Assembly (NCBI GenBank): GCA_913052545.1
Contig: CAJXEF010000059.1
Span: 1-11,320 of the forward strand
Length of the DNA stretch: 11,320 nucleotides
DNA from: an uncultured Chloroflexota bacterium
GTDB lineage: Bacteria > Chloroflexota > Dehalococcoidia > UBA3495
Direction of reading: 5' to 3'
The notes beneath the pieces were generated by a model, which saw only the letters and a list, made by a program, of their open reading frames with translations, did not search any database and was not told the DNA's origin. Position numbers and translations under genes: made by a program. Shown here piece after piece: positions 1 to 6,722 of the stretch (position 1 is the stretch's first letter; every line of letters starts with the position of its first letter).

Positions 1-106
1 CGTAATGTACTATTCCATCAATTTGCTCATAAGAACCGACGTCACCAAATGGTTTTCCTCCGGCAAAAGGTCCTCGAGATTTTATATCGATCCTTGTAAC
101 AGGCAT
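1..106 (-). CDS. alpha/beta hydrolase domain-containing protein, N-terminal fragment (5' end only)
   Basis: Only the first 35 codons are in the window; the gene runs off the left edge. The start is ATG at 106-104, preceded on the minus strand by a strong AGGAGG (117-112) with 5-nt spacing. The peptide begins MPVTRIDIKSRGPF and continues with GGKPFGDVGSYEQIDG. The pattern 'R-I-x-I-x-S-R-x-P-F-A-x-G-x-x-F-G-D-V-G-x-Y-E-x-x-D-G' matches, from memory, the N-terminus of large secreted or cytoplasmic alpha/beta-hydrolase-domain proteins (Pfam Abhydrolase_10 type), which have poorly defined ester-hydrolysing roles. The catalytic triad lies outside the window. The gene is divergent from the flavoprotein gene at 319. 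Confidence 0.7.
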   Translation of the reverse strand, partial: MPVTRIDIKSRGPFAGGKPFGDVGSYEQIDGIVHY

Positions 107-127
107 ATGAGCCTCCTGAGAGTTAAC

Positions 128-156
128 GTAAAAGTAGAAATGTGACGTTATGTCAA
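128..156 (-). promoter_or_regulatory. putative sigma70 promoter of the left-edge hydrolase, with small dyad
   Basis: On the minus strand a perfect TTGACA (-35, 156-151) is followed after 17 bases by TTTTAC (-10-like, 133-128, a weak match), about 22 bases before the hydrolase start. The -35 overlaps the dyad TGAC-N5-GTCA (143-155), which could be a small operator. The -35 is convincing; the -10 is poor, so this is a candidate only. Confidence 0.35.
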
Positions 157-318
157 GTAAACTCAGTCCGATACTGGATAACACTAAGGTAAACCTGATA
201 TTCTTTGGTAGTTCCGCTAATAAGAGGTGTAGATAAATTGGATTCGTTCAGTGTATCAGAATATTGTGGGATGGTGGTCCACTTGTTTCTCTTCTCCCCA
301 TTGGTTAGGAGTGCTTAA

Positions 319-1500
319 ATGCAAATTATATTTCCGGAGCAAGCCCTAAAGAAGCGTCAGGCTTTACTTGAAGCTGTTGAAAGTCTAAGAAATGTCTTGG
401 AATCCAGTGCGGATGAGGCCGAGTCATTAGGCACTTTACCGGCTGCGACGGTGGATGCCATATACGCAACGGGACTATTCTCTTTTAAGACTCCCAGGAT
501 ATTAGGTGGGGCAGAAGCAGATGCTATGACACAATTGGATGTAATCGAGGCTGCTAGCCGTATAGATCCCGCGGCGGGTTGGTGTCTCATGATCGGTGCA
601 GGTACATTGTCTAATATTGGTGCCTTTGCTTCTGATGAAGCTATAGATAATATATTTCTAGATGGTAAGCCTCCAAAAGCAGCAGGTGTAGCCGCTCCAA
701 GCGGAGAAGCTATAGTGGTTGAGGGTGGGTATAACGTTAGTGGGCGTTGGTCATTCGCTAGTGGGATACGCCACTCTGAATGGGTTGCTGGAGGAGCTGT
801 CGTTCAGAATCCATGTGATGGTACTTCACGGCAGATCAGATTAGTGGTGCCAACCTCTCAAGTCCATATTCATGATAACTGGCAGGTAGTAGGTCTCAAA
901 GGTACAGGTAGTTGTGATTACTCATTATCGGATGTATTTGTACCGGATAAATTTACGTGGCCTGGGGCTGAACCCAAACCTAGACGAGGCGGAGCTAACT
1001 TTTTGCTGGGCCGTCCGGGAATGCAAACCACAGGGCATTGTGGTTTTGCCTTGGGGGTAGGCCGCCGTGCTTTGGATGCCGTAACAGAACTAGCTCAAAC
1101 TAAAAAACGTGGTTATCGTGGGACTATGTCTTTGATTGCCGAGAGAGGGTCTTTCCAACGATTTCTCGGAGAGTCGGAACTTAGGTTGAGAGCAGCCCGT
1201 GCATTAGTTTTAGAAACCATCGAAGAAGCTTGGGACTTCGCCTGCAGGGGTATAACTCCCCCGCTTCCATTGCAGGCAAGAATGAGAGCTTCAGCAACTT
1301 TTAGTACCGAGGAAGCGGTAGATATTACTTCACAGGCCTTTCGATTCGGGGGAGGAACTGCCATGTATAGTTCTCATGTATTGCAAAAATGTCTTCGTGA
1401 TATTAACGCAGCCGCACAACATAATATGGTCAGTGATCGTACATACGAAAACGTCGGACAATTTACTTTAGGATTTCCAACGGCTAATCCGATGGGATAA
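319..1500 (+). CDS. acyl-CoA dehydrogenase-fold flavoprotein, group D flavin monooxygenase-like
   Basis: 393 residues, the usual size for the family. The start is ATG at 319 with AGGAG at 307-311 and 7-nt spacing. The three-part acyl-CoA dehydrogenase architecture is visible: an N-terminal helical part (about 1-115), a beta domain (about 120-220) and a C-terminal helical bundle (about 225-380) resembling Acyl-CoA_dh_2. The segment SGRWSFASGIRHSEW (141-155) and GLKGTGSCDYSL (192-203) are typical of two-component flavin-dependent monooxygenases such as HsaA or HpaH oxygenase subunits and DszC-type enzymes, rather than true dehydrogenases. After the conserved RD near the C-terminus comes Q-H-N-M-V-S-D, with H368 where those oxygenases carry an active-site histidine; the dehydrogenase glutamate is absent. 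Such enzymes use reduced flavin from a separate reductase, and none is visible here. The substrate cannot be assigned; an aromatic or S/N-heterocyclic compound is the family norm. It converges with the gene ending at 1557. Confidence 0.85.
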   Translation: MQIIFPEQALKKRQALLEAVESLRNVLESSADEAESLGTLPAATVDAIYATGLFSFKTPRILGGAEADAMTQLDVIEAASRIDPAAGWCLMIGAGTLSNIGAFASDEAIDNIFLDGKPPKAAGVAAPSGEAIVVEGGYNVSGRWSFASGIRHSEWVAGGAVVQNPCDGTSRQIRLVVPTSQVHIHDNWQVVGLKGTGSCDYSLSDVFVPDKFTWPGAEPKPRRGGANFLLGRPGMQTTGHCGFALGVGRRALDAVTELAQTKKRGYRGTMSLIAERGSFQRFLGESELRLRAARALVLETIEEAWDFACRGITPPLPLQARMRASATFSTEEAVDITSQAFRFGGGTAMYSSHVLQKCLRDINAAAQHNMVSDRTYENVGQFTLGFPTANPMG

Positions 1501-1556
1501 TATGCCAACCCCCCATGCATGGGATCACCGAGCAGAATGGTTGTGATTGCATGATT

Positions 1557-2717
1557 TTAGGAGCTAGGGAACATGATGGGTATCATACCGTCATATGCCA
1601 TATCATTGGCCATGCCCATTACTAGGCCTGCTCTAGCATCCCGAAAATATCGTTCGAATGGCAATCTGCTAGCAAAAGCGGTCCCGCCAAACATAGTCAT
1701 GCAGTCTTGTGTAACCCTAGTGCCAGCTTCGGAACATGCAACTTTTGCCTGAGAATACGCCAACTGAGATGTAGTGCGGTTCTGATCAAATAAAGAACAA
1801 GCTGAGTGTAACAGTGCTCTAGCTGCCTCGACCTGTGTTCCGATTTCCGCGATTCTCCTCTGATTAACAGCTCTGTCTATACGTCTATCTCCGCTGGGAA
1901 ATCGGCGAGCTAACTCATTACAGGCTAACTCATAGGCTCCAGATGCAATCCCCAAATAAGCGGCTGCGTACGTTAGAGTCAATACCGGACGGTTGAATGA
2001 TCCAGTATCTCTTTGGAGAGTATGTTCTGATGCTAACAGGTTCTCTTCAGGTACAAACCCGTTAAATCTCATTGGAGAACTGTTGTTTCCTCGCATACCC
2101 AACCCATTCCAGGGCTCGACAACCTCCCATTCAATTTTATCTCCTTCTACAAATAAAGCACTCCTGTCGCTCTGAGGTGTCTCGGCTCCTACGCGGCATG
2201 CGAATTGATAATGGGTAGCTTCTCCTGCTGATGTTACATATGACTTTCGGACGTTATTAATTTGGTATCCGCCTGGAACTTTATCAACGTGTGAGGCGGT
2301 TTGAGCTGAATTCCAGTTATCACCTTCACCTTGAGATTCACCTCCGGCGATGGTAGAGAACACTTCTCCTTTGGCCATGGGTTCTACGAAATGTTCGATC
2401 TGATACGTAGTGGGGATCCGGCAGATAATTTCCGCTGCTTCCAAATGCATTTTGTAGCACATAGCCGTTGACGGACATTTCTTAGAGAGTTCTTCCACGA
2501 TCAGGCACGTAGTTAGCATGTCGGCTCCAAGCCCTCCGTGTTCCTTAGATACCCGCAATCCCCAGAGTCCCTCCCTTCTTAGAGCGTCCAGCGAATCTTT
2601 GGGATATGTACCAGTTCTGTCCGTTTCTTGTGCCCTTGGCCCTAATTCTCTGCTGGCGATATCCGCCGCAAGTTGTTGCCAATCTTGTTGTTGCTGGCTT
2701 AAAGGGAAGTAATTCAT
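1557..2717 (-). CDS. acyl-CoA dehydrogenase family protein lacking the canonical catalytic Glu
   Basis: 386 residues from ATG 2717-2715. An in-frame ATG two codons upstream (2723) sits directly against the AAGGA ribosome site, whereas the 2717 start has 6-nt spacing and is preferred. Domains are an N-terminal helical part (1-115; ELGPRAQETD, LWGLRVSKEHGGLG), a flavin- and substrate-binding beta domain (about 120-230; GGESQGEGD, WNGLGMRGNNSS at 203-214) and a C-terminal helical bundle ending MFGGTAF...ERYFRDARAGL. The RDAR motif (359-362) is normal, but the stretch that normally reads EGT, with the catalytic base, is G-M-A (Gly368). The alternative base position used by isovaleryl-CoA dehydrogenase appears to be Asn242 (FNRPVL). 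The fold and FAD/FMN binding are clear; the reaction is not. It could be a monooxygenase, a non-classical dehydrogenase or a desulfurising enzyme. It is divergent from and paralogous to the gene at 2944, sharing the WNG-GMRG and FN-P-L motifs. Confidence 0.85.
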   Translation of the reverse strand: MNYFPLSQQQQDWQQLAADIASRELGPRAQETDRTGTYPKDSLDALRREGLWGLRVSKEHGGLGADMLTTCLIVEELSKKCPSTAMCYKMHLEAAEIICRIPTTYQIEHFVEPMAKGEVFSTIAGGESQGEGDNWNSAQTASHVDKVPGGYQINNVRKSYVTSAGEATHYQFACRVGAETPQSDRSALFVEGDKIEWEVVEPWNGLGMRGNNSSPMRFNGFVPEENLLASEHTLQRDTGSFNRPVLTLTYAAAYLGIASGAYELACNELARRFPSGDRRIDRAVNQRRIAEIGTQVEAARALLHSACSLFDQNRTTSQLAYSQAKVACSEAGTRVTQDCMTMFGGTAFASRLPFERYFRDARAGLVMGMANDMAYDGMIPIMFPSS

Positions 2718-2754
2718 TTTCATTCCTTTGTTACTTGGTCGAAGTGCATTTATT

Positions 2755-2781
2755 TACCTGTAATTATCGTAATTAGCGGTA
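2755..2781. promoter_or_regulatory. operator-like imperfect palindrome over the -10 of the 1557-2717 gene
   Basis: Centred on base 2768: TACC-NN-TAATTA-TCG-TAATTA-NN-GGTA. Ten of the 13 base pairs are symmetrical. It covers the proposed -10 box (2763-2768) and expected start point (about 2756) of the minus-strand promoter, the position of a repressor site. No regulator gene is in the window, so the binding protein is unknown. Confidence 0.4.
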
Positions 2782-2791
2782 GTACTTGCAA
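2763..2791 (-). promoter_or_regulatory. sigma70-type promoter of the 1557-2717 acyl-CoA dehydrogenase-like gene
   Basis: Minus strand: -35 TTGCAA (2791-2786), exactly 17-base spacer, -10 GATAAT (2768-2763). Transcription would start near 2756 and give a leader of about 39 bases before ATG 2717. The -35 overlaps the left end of the 50-bp perfect palindrome and the -10 lies inside a second palindrome, so both could control it. Confidence 0.5.
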
Positions 2792-2838
2792 CTGCAAAAT
2801 AGTGATCGGTTCTAGAACCGATCACTATTTTGCAGTTG
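2789..2838. repeat. perfect 50-bp palindrome (25-bp arms, no loop) in a divergent intergenic region
   Basis: Each base from 2789 to 2813 pairs with its mirror in 2814-2838; the centre is TCTAGA (2811-2816). The arms begin CAACTGCAAAATAGTGATCG. Both adjacent genes start away from it, so it cannot be an ordinary transcription terminator. It touches the -35 box of the minus-strand promoter. An 8-base direct repeat TACTTGCA flanks it (2783-2790 and 2842-2849), the left copy overlapping it by two bases. It could be a regulator-binding site, a cruciform, or a small palindromic insertion with target duplication. The symmetry is seen directly; its role is not known. Confidence 0.9.
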
Positions 2839-2877
2839 TATTACTTGCACATAGGCTATCCAAGGCAAGAAGTTCAG

Positions 2878-2883
2878 TATAAT
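2878..2883 (+). promoter_or_regulatory. candidate -10 box for the gene at 2944
   Basis: A perfect TATAAT lies 60 bases before the GTG start. At 16 to 18 bases upstream there is no recognisable -35 (around GCTATC, 2855-2860), so if used, the promoter probably needs an activator; the palindrome 40 to 89 bases upstream would be suitably placed. Weak evidence. Confidence 0.25.
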
Positions 2884-2943
2884 CTTTAGAAATATAAGCA
2901 ATCTGGCATTCAATAACTAAAAGAATTACCGTAGGGGGGCTCA

Positions 2944-4176
2944 GTGCCGTTTGAACTGCAGGCGATGACCGAACCAGGTAAAAAGATGGTTTCTCTGGCT
3001 GAAATTCATGCTGAAGATTTTATGGGTAGAGCGGATCTACATGATCAGGATAGAACAGTCGCTTTTGAGAACTTCGAAGCTATCAAATCCAGCGGACTAG
3101 CGGGTATTGCAGCTCCTGTAGAGTTAGGTGGATATGGCATGTCGTCCATGCATGATTGGATGGTTTGTATGAATAGATTGGGTAGAGGCGACGGATCTAC
3201 AGCCTTGGCTTTTAACATGCACATGAACAGAACATTAGCTCTTACAAGAGCTTGGAGAAATAGTAAGACGAATGGTAATAAAACACGTGAAAATCGTTCG
3301 GCTGAGTTGCTCAGAAGAATAACCGCAGGAGATTTAATTATAGCCGTTGCTAATGCGGAACCTGGGGCTGATATTCGGACATCCAGCACTGAGGCTAAAA
3401 AAGTTGAAGGAGGGTGGTTGCTCAACGGTAGGAAGATCTTCGCTACAGGGAGTCCTGCTGCGGGAGCTTTAGCAGTGAGGTGTAAATATACCAGCGGTAC
3501 GGGAGAAGTTAGGTTGGGTGCAGCGATTGTTCCTACGGATCGTGATGGATTGGATATCAAGGGTAACTGGAATGGGATGGGTATGAGAGGGTCAGGAAGT
3601 CATGATGTGGTTTTCACTGATTATTTCGTAAAAGATGAAGAGTTAGATGATATAGGCGAATTTGGGAAGTTCAATTCACCAATGCTTTCCGTTGCGAGCG
3701 GAGGAAATTTAGGTTTGGCAGCAGTATTTTTGGGAATTGCAGAACTCGCACACCAAACAATTGTGAATTCGATAAAAAGCAGAGGTCATACGAGACATCC
3801 AATGAGTCAGTTCAGAATTGCTGAAAATGAAGTAGATCTAGCTACTTGTATAGCTATGCTAGATTGTAGCGGGCGAAATGTGGATGAGTTTTATCATGAG
3901 TTTAGTGTCAGGCCACCATCAAATGAGCAAGCGTTAATACAATTAAAGGATACTCAGAGTACCAAACTCGTCGTTAACCGGAAGGCTGTTGAAGTGGTAG
4001 ACAGATGTATGACTTTATCCGGTGGAGCTGGGTATTTGGAGAGCAATGTTTTATCGCGGTTGTATAGAGATGTCAGGGCAGGGCCTTTAATGCAACCTTT
4101 CGCCGTTAATAAAGCGTATGAATTTATAGGGATAGTCGCTTTAGGCCTAGACCCTTCAGAAGAAATGATTTTTTAG
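2944..4176 (+). CDS. acyl-CoA dehydrogenase family protein lacking the canonical catalytic Glu
   Basis: 410 residues from a GTG start; AGGGGGG at 2933-2939 with 4-nt spacing supports GTG over the in-frame ATG at 2965. Domains are an N-terminal helical part (about 15-135, including a polar insert around 107-118 that accounts for the extra length), a beta domain with NGRKIFATGS (161-170) and WNGMGMRGSGSHDV (209-222), and a C-terminal helical bundle with LSGGAGYLES and RDVR (375-378). At the position of the dehydrogenase glutamate there is Gln384 (RAGPLMQP), and FNSP (243-246) occupies the alternative base site. The flavoprotein fold is therefore sure and the reaction open; a DszC- or SfnB-like monooxygenase is one option. 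It is divergent from its paralogue at 1557-2717, and a broken O-methyltransferase follows 56 bases downstream on the same strand, so the two may once have formed one transcript. Confidence 0.85.
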   Translation: MPFELQAMTEPGKKMVSLAEIHAEDFMGRADLHDQDRTVAFENFEAIKSSGLAGIAAPVELGGYGMSSMHDWMVCMNRLGRGDGSTALAFNMHMNRTLALTRAWRNSKTNGNKTRENRSAELLRRITAGDLIIAVANAEPGADIRTSSTEAKKVEGGWLLNGRKIFATGSPAAGALAVRCKYTSGTGEVRLGAAIVPTDRDGLDIKGNWNGMGMRGSGSHDVVFTDYFVKDEELDDIGEFGKFNSPMLSVASGGNLGLAAVFLGIAELAHQTIVNSIKSRGHTRHPMSQFRIAENEVDLATCIAMLDCSGRNVDEFYHEFSVRPPSNEQALIQLKDTQSTKLVVNRKAVEVVDRCMTLSGGAGYLESNVLSRLYRDVRAGPLMQPFAVNKAYEFIGIVALGLDPSEEMIF

Positions 4177-4196
4177 TCACGCTCATGAAATCATTT
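4163..4196 (+). terminator. AT-rich hairpin over the stop codon of the gene ending 4176
   Basis: AAATGATTT (4163-4171) and AAATCATTT (4188-4196) form a 9-bp stem with a 16-base loop that includes the TAG stop (4174-4176). There is no downstream T run and the stem is AT-rich, so terminator function is doubtful. Confidence 0.2.
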
Positions 4197-4232
4197 GAGA
4201 CATTTATATTGCCTTATACAAGGTGTTAAATT

Positions 4233-4554
4233 ATGGTGAGTTCGGAAATCAAACCAAATACCATTAGACAACTCCAGCGCGCAGTTTACCCAGCTCAAGC
4301 ATTGTTAGCGGGCATTCGATTGGGTTTGTTTACAGTTATAGGTGAAGGTGGTAAATCGGTAGAGCAAATTGCGAATCAGAGTTGCTCCAAGAGATGTGGT
4401 GGTTAATAGCTTGGTTTTCCTAAATGTATTTGATAACGGTGGTCCCAGAACTGAATCAGAGATGCGTTCCTGGTTAACCGTGGCTGGGTTCAAGAATATT
4501 GAACGGTTCCCCAGGGATAGTTGGCCCGGTTTAATGGTGGCAGAAAAAGCCTAA
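4233..4554 (+). pseudogene. SAM-dependent O-methyltransferase remnant, catalytic core deleted, frame changed
   Basis: Reading from ATG 4233 (AAGGTG at 4220-4225, 7-nt spacing), the first 49 codons give an N-terminal dimerisation segment typical of O-methyltransferases (AVYPAQALLAGIRLGLF, then KSVEQIAN). Shortly after, the frame ends at TAA 4404-4406. From about 4380 the +1 frame reads on to TAA at 4552-4554 with the family's C-terminal end: LVFLNVFDNGGPRTESEMR, then WLTVAGFKNIERF and GLMVAEKA. Together they cover about 105 residues against roughly 330-340 for an intact enzyme; the whole Rossmann domain, with the glycine-rich SAM-binding loop and the catalytic residues, is missing. The simplest reading is one internal deletion of about 700 bases that also shifted frame, with the join between about 4376 and 4388. 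The ribosome site is intact, which suggests a fairly recent loss. A short expressed peptide of 57 residues is possible but would have no methyltransferase activity. Confidence 0.75.
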
Positions 4555-4570
4555 TGTACTCAAATGACTA

Positions 4571-4609
4571 GAGAGCTGTATAAGAACTCTCAGCCTTTTC
4601 CCAAAGGCT
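4571..4609. terminator. tandem hairpins between convergent genes, possible bidirectional terminator
   Basis: GAGAG (4571-4575) pairs with CTCTC (4587-4591), and directly after it AGCCTTT (4592-4598) pairs with AAAGGCT (4603-4609) around a TCCC loop. The site lies between the end of the methyltransferase remnant and the stop of the convergent VOC gene. No T run follows on either strand, so this is only a structural candidate. Confidence 0.35.
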
Positions 4610-4654
4610 TAATTCAAACCAAAATATTGTGTCTCACCTTCCCGGCATTCCGTT

Positions 4655-5056
4655 CTATGGTTGGTATCCTTCGGGTCTTTGTATTAGTTCGACGGATACT
4701 TCATCAGGCGCCACTACGAACGCTACCATTGACCCGGATGGCATAGTCCAGGGTTCGCAATTAAATGTTACGCCGTTGTTTTTTAGATGAGCGGATAACC
4801 CCTCGAGGTCATCAGTCTCAAATCCAAAGTGATCCAATCCATATCGGGGATCAGTCGATCCTGGGACAGGATTCTCTCCTTCTGCCCTTCCGGATATAGT
4901 CATGAGATGATCTCCGTTCAACTCGAGTTGAATTGATTTAGTAGTCGACAATGGCCGTTCAGAAGTGATTTTGGCTCCAAAGTTATCGCAATACCATTTT
5001 GCTGCCTCATCGGGATCAGAGCTACGGAAATGGAGGTGGTTATATTTAATATTCAA
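4655..5056 (-). CDS. VOC superfamily protein (glyoxalase/bleomycin resistance/extradiol dioxygenase fold)
   Basis: 133 residues, the normal size for a single VOC protein with two beta-alpha-beta-beta-beta modules. The start is TTG (5056-5054) with AGGGGA at 5069-5064 and 7-nt spacing; the first in-frame Met is at residue 52, far inside the fold, and strand 1 (IKYNHLHFRS) would be lost with it. Candidate metal ligands fall at the expected places: His7 or His9 in strand 1, Gln43 or Glu45, His76 in LDHFGFE, and Glu123 in SVELIQ. Retention of all of these favours a metal-dependent enzyme (lyase, isomerase or dioxygenase) over a drug-binding protein. The substrate is unknown. It is divergent from the carrier gene at 5283 across a 226-base gap and could act on what that carrier imports, but this is only positional inference. 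Confidence 0.8.
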   Translation of the reverse strand: MNIKYNHLHFRSSDPDEAAKWYCDNFGAKITSERPLSTTKSIQLELNGDHLMTISGRAEGENPVPGSTDPRYGLDHFGFETDDLEGLSAHLKNNGVTFNCEPWTMPSGSMVAFVVAPDEVSVELIQRPEGYQP

Positions 5057-5212
5057 CTTGTTTTCCCCTGTTTGTTTAAGATAAGCGTTCTACAAGTCAT
5101 ATAACGCTGTTCCAGAGTATAGCCTTGATTATGCCATCGTACCCAAGAATTCCGGTATAATTTTGTCCATATGTAATCCGTGAATAATATTACTTACGAT
5201 AATTCCGTCACT

Positions 5213-5218
5213 TATAAT
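5213..5218 (+). promoter_or_regulatory. candidate -10 box upstream of the DASS-type carrier
   Basis: A perfect TATAAT, 65 bases before the TTG start of the carrier at 5283. The base run 17 upstream (TTACTT, 5190-5195) is a poor -35. A second TATAAT occurs at 5156-5161, also without a good -35. The short motif ATTCCG recurs in this gap near 5149, 5202 and, inverted, 5221. Low confidence. Confidence 0.25.
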
Positions 5219-5282
5219 AATCCGGAATACTACCTGTCAATCCCGCCTATATTGAAGTGGATGTTTACTTAAGAGGGATAGT

Positions 5283-6722
5283 TTGAAGTCTATTAGTCAT
5301 AACAAAGGAACCGTATTTCCATCAATCCGGATGTTAATTGGCATAGGCTTACCTATTAGTATTTTTGCGGTAATTATGCTGATGCCGACGCCGGATGGGC
5401 TTACCGCACAGGGTCAACGGGCTTTAGCTATTATGGTGTTAGCCGTAGTACTGTGGTCAACGGAAAGCTTGCATATAGCTGTAACGGGACTCATCAGCAT
5501 GGTCTTGTTGGTATTATTCCAGGGTGTTGGAGATATCGGTGAGGCTTTACATGGTTTCTCCCAGCCTGTTTGCTATTTTCTCTTAGGGATCCTCACGTTA
5601 GGGTTAGCTGTCCATAAATCAGGCCTTGCCGAACGGATGGCAATATCACTTATTCGACTGTCGGGAGGCAGCCCTCGGAAACTTTATTTCCAGATGCTTG
5701 TGTCGTTCGCTGTCCTGACTTTTGCGTTACCCTCTGCCAGCACAAGAGGCGCAATTTTAGTCCATGTATATGAACAAGTTCTGGATAATTGGCAAGTAAA
5801 AAAATCTGCAAGATTATACAAGGCCATAATGATAGCTATGGCATCTTTAAATAGATTGGGTTCTACTGCCTTGCTCGCGGGCGGTATCACTCCAGTTGTA
5901 GCTGCTGCATTGGTTGTTGAATATGGAAATCTAGATGATTTTTCTTGGACCGGATGGTTCATGTTAATGGCTTTGCCTTTTTATGTGATGTTAATGGTTG
6001 GGGGTCTTCTCGTCTTCATTCTTTATAGCAGCGGTTTTAAACAAACCAATGGAGTGCAAGGCCCTGATCTGATTAATAATCCCGTCTCCAAACAGGAGAT
6101 TCGGATCGGTATTATTGTAATGGTTACTGCATTACTCTGGTTTACGGATTTTGCTCATGGCTTGCCGCCTGCCGTTCCGGCACTTATAGCCATGATAGTA
6201 ATTTTGATGCCGAAGATTGGCCTGTTGGATTGGAGGGACTTTGAACAAAACTTAGGGTGGACTAATTTCTTTGTTATAGCAACTTCTTTGTCTCTGGCTA
6301 ATGCTTTAGTAACTAGCGGTGCTGCAGGGTGGTTCGCTGAATTATTGGTTGGCGGTGTCACGGGCTTAGGTGAATCACCTTTTTTGGTTCTGTTAGTTAT
6401 GGCTGTTTCTGCTGCTATCGCACGATTACTTATGCCTAACATAGCAGCTTATTTGGCTCTTGTAATTCCAATAGCTATGTCTACTGGTGGAGCTATGGGG
6501 TTAAATCCGATCATATGCGGGTTGGCGGTAGTTATTGTTGGGGATTCGGTAGTATTCTATCCGGCTGGTGGTACAGCCAGCGTTTTTATATATATCAGAG
6601 CGGAAATTCGATCTCCTGAGGTCTTCAGGCTCGGCATCATCATGACAGTAGTTTCGATAGCTACCTTGTTCTGTGTAGCTTTGCCTTATTGGAGTCTTTT
6701 GGGCCAAACCCTTACGAATTAG
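5283..6722 (+). CDS. SLC13/DASS-type organic anion transporter
   Basis: 479 residues, almost entirely hydrophobic helices (about 11 to 12 membrane segments), the size and pattern of divalent-anion symporters that bring dicarboxylates or related anions into the cell. The start is taken as TTG 5283 after GAGGGA (5273-5278); ATG 5331 (Met17) is possible but has no well-placed ribosome site. The two halves each carry the helix-hairpin region that holds the family's SNT signatures: in half one LPSASTRGA (149-157), in half two MPNIAAY (384-390). Neither is a canonical Ser-Asn-Thr; the first lacks Asn and the second has Pro-Asn-Ile. Cation coupling may therefore differ from VcINDY-type carriers. The last part (YPAGGTASVFIYIRAEI, 426-442) is also typical of the superfamily. 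The protein is integral to the inner membrane. It is convergent with the FKBP gene and divergent from the VOC gene. Confidence 0.85.
   Translation: MKSISHNKGTVFPSIRMLIGIGLPISIFAVIMLMPTPDGLTAQGQRALAIMVLAVVLWSTESLHIAVTGLISMVLLVLFQGVGDIGEALHGFSQPVCYFLLGILTLGLAVHKSGLAERMAISLIRLSGGSPRKLYFQMLVSFAVLTFALPSASTRGAILVHVYEQVLDNWQVKKSARLYKAIMIAMASLNRLGSTALLAGGITPVVAAALVVEYGNLDDFSWTGWFMLMALPFYVMLMVGGLLVFILYSSGFKQTNGVQGPDLINNPVSKQEIRIGIIVMVTALLWFTDFAHGLPPAVPALIAMIVILMPKIGLLDWRDFEQNLGWTNFFVIATSLSLANALVTSGAAGWFAELLVGGVTGLGESPFLVLLVMAVSAAIARLLMPNIAAYLALVIPIAMSTGGAMGLNPIICGLAVVIVGDSVVFYPAGGTASVFIYIRAEIRSPEVFRLGIIMTVVSIATLFCVALPYWSLLGQTLTN

Noticed and set aside
1512..1523. 12-bp palindrome CCCATGCATGGG between convergent genes
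   Set aside because: It has no loop, no T run and is too short to be a convincing terminator; symmetry of this length is not remarkable.
3045..3560. 171-codon open frame antisense to the flavoprotein at 2944-4176
   Set aside because: It is fully inside a well-supported gene, has low-complexity Ser/Pro/Leu composition and no recognisable domain; it is a reading-frame shadow.
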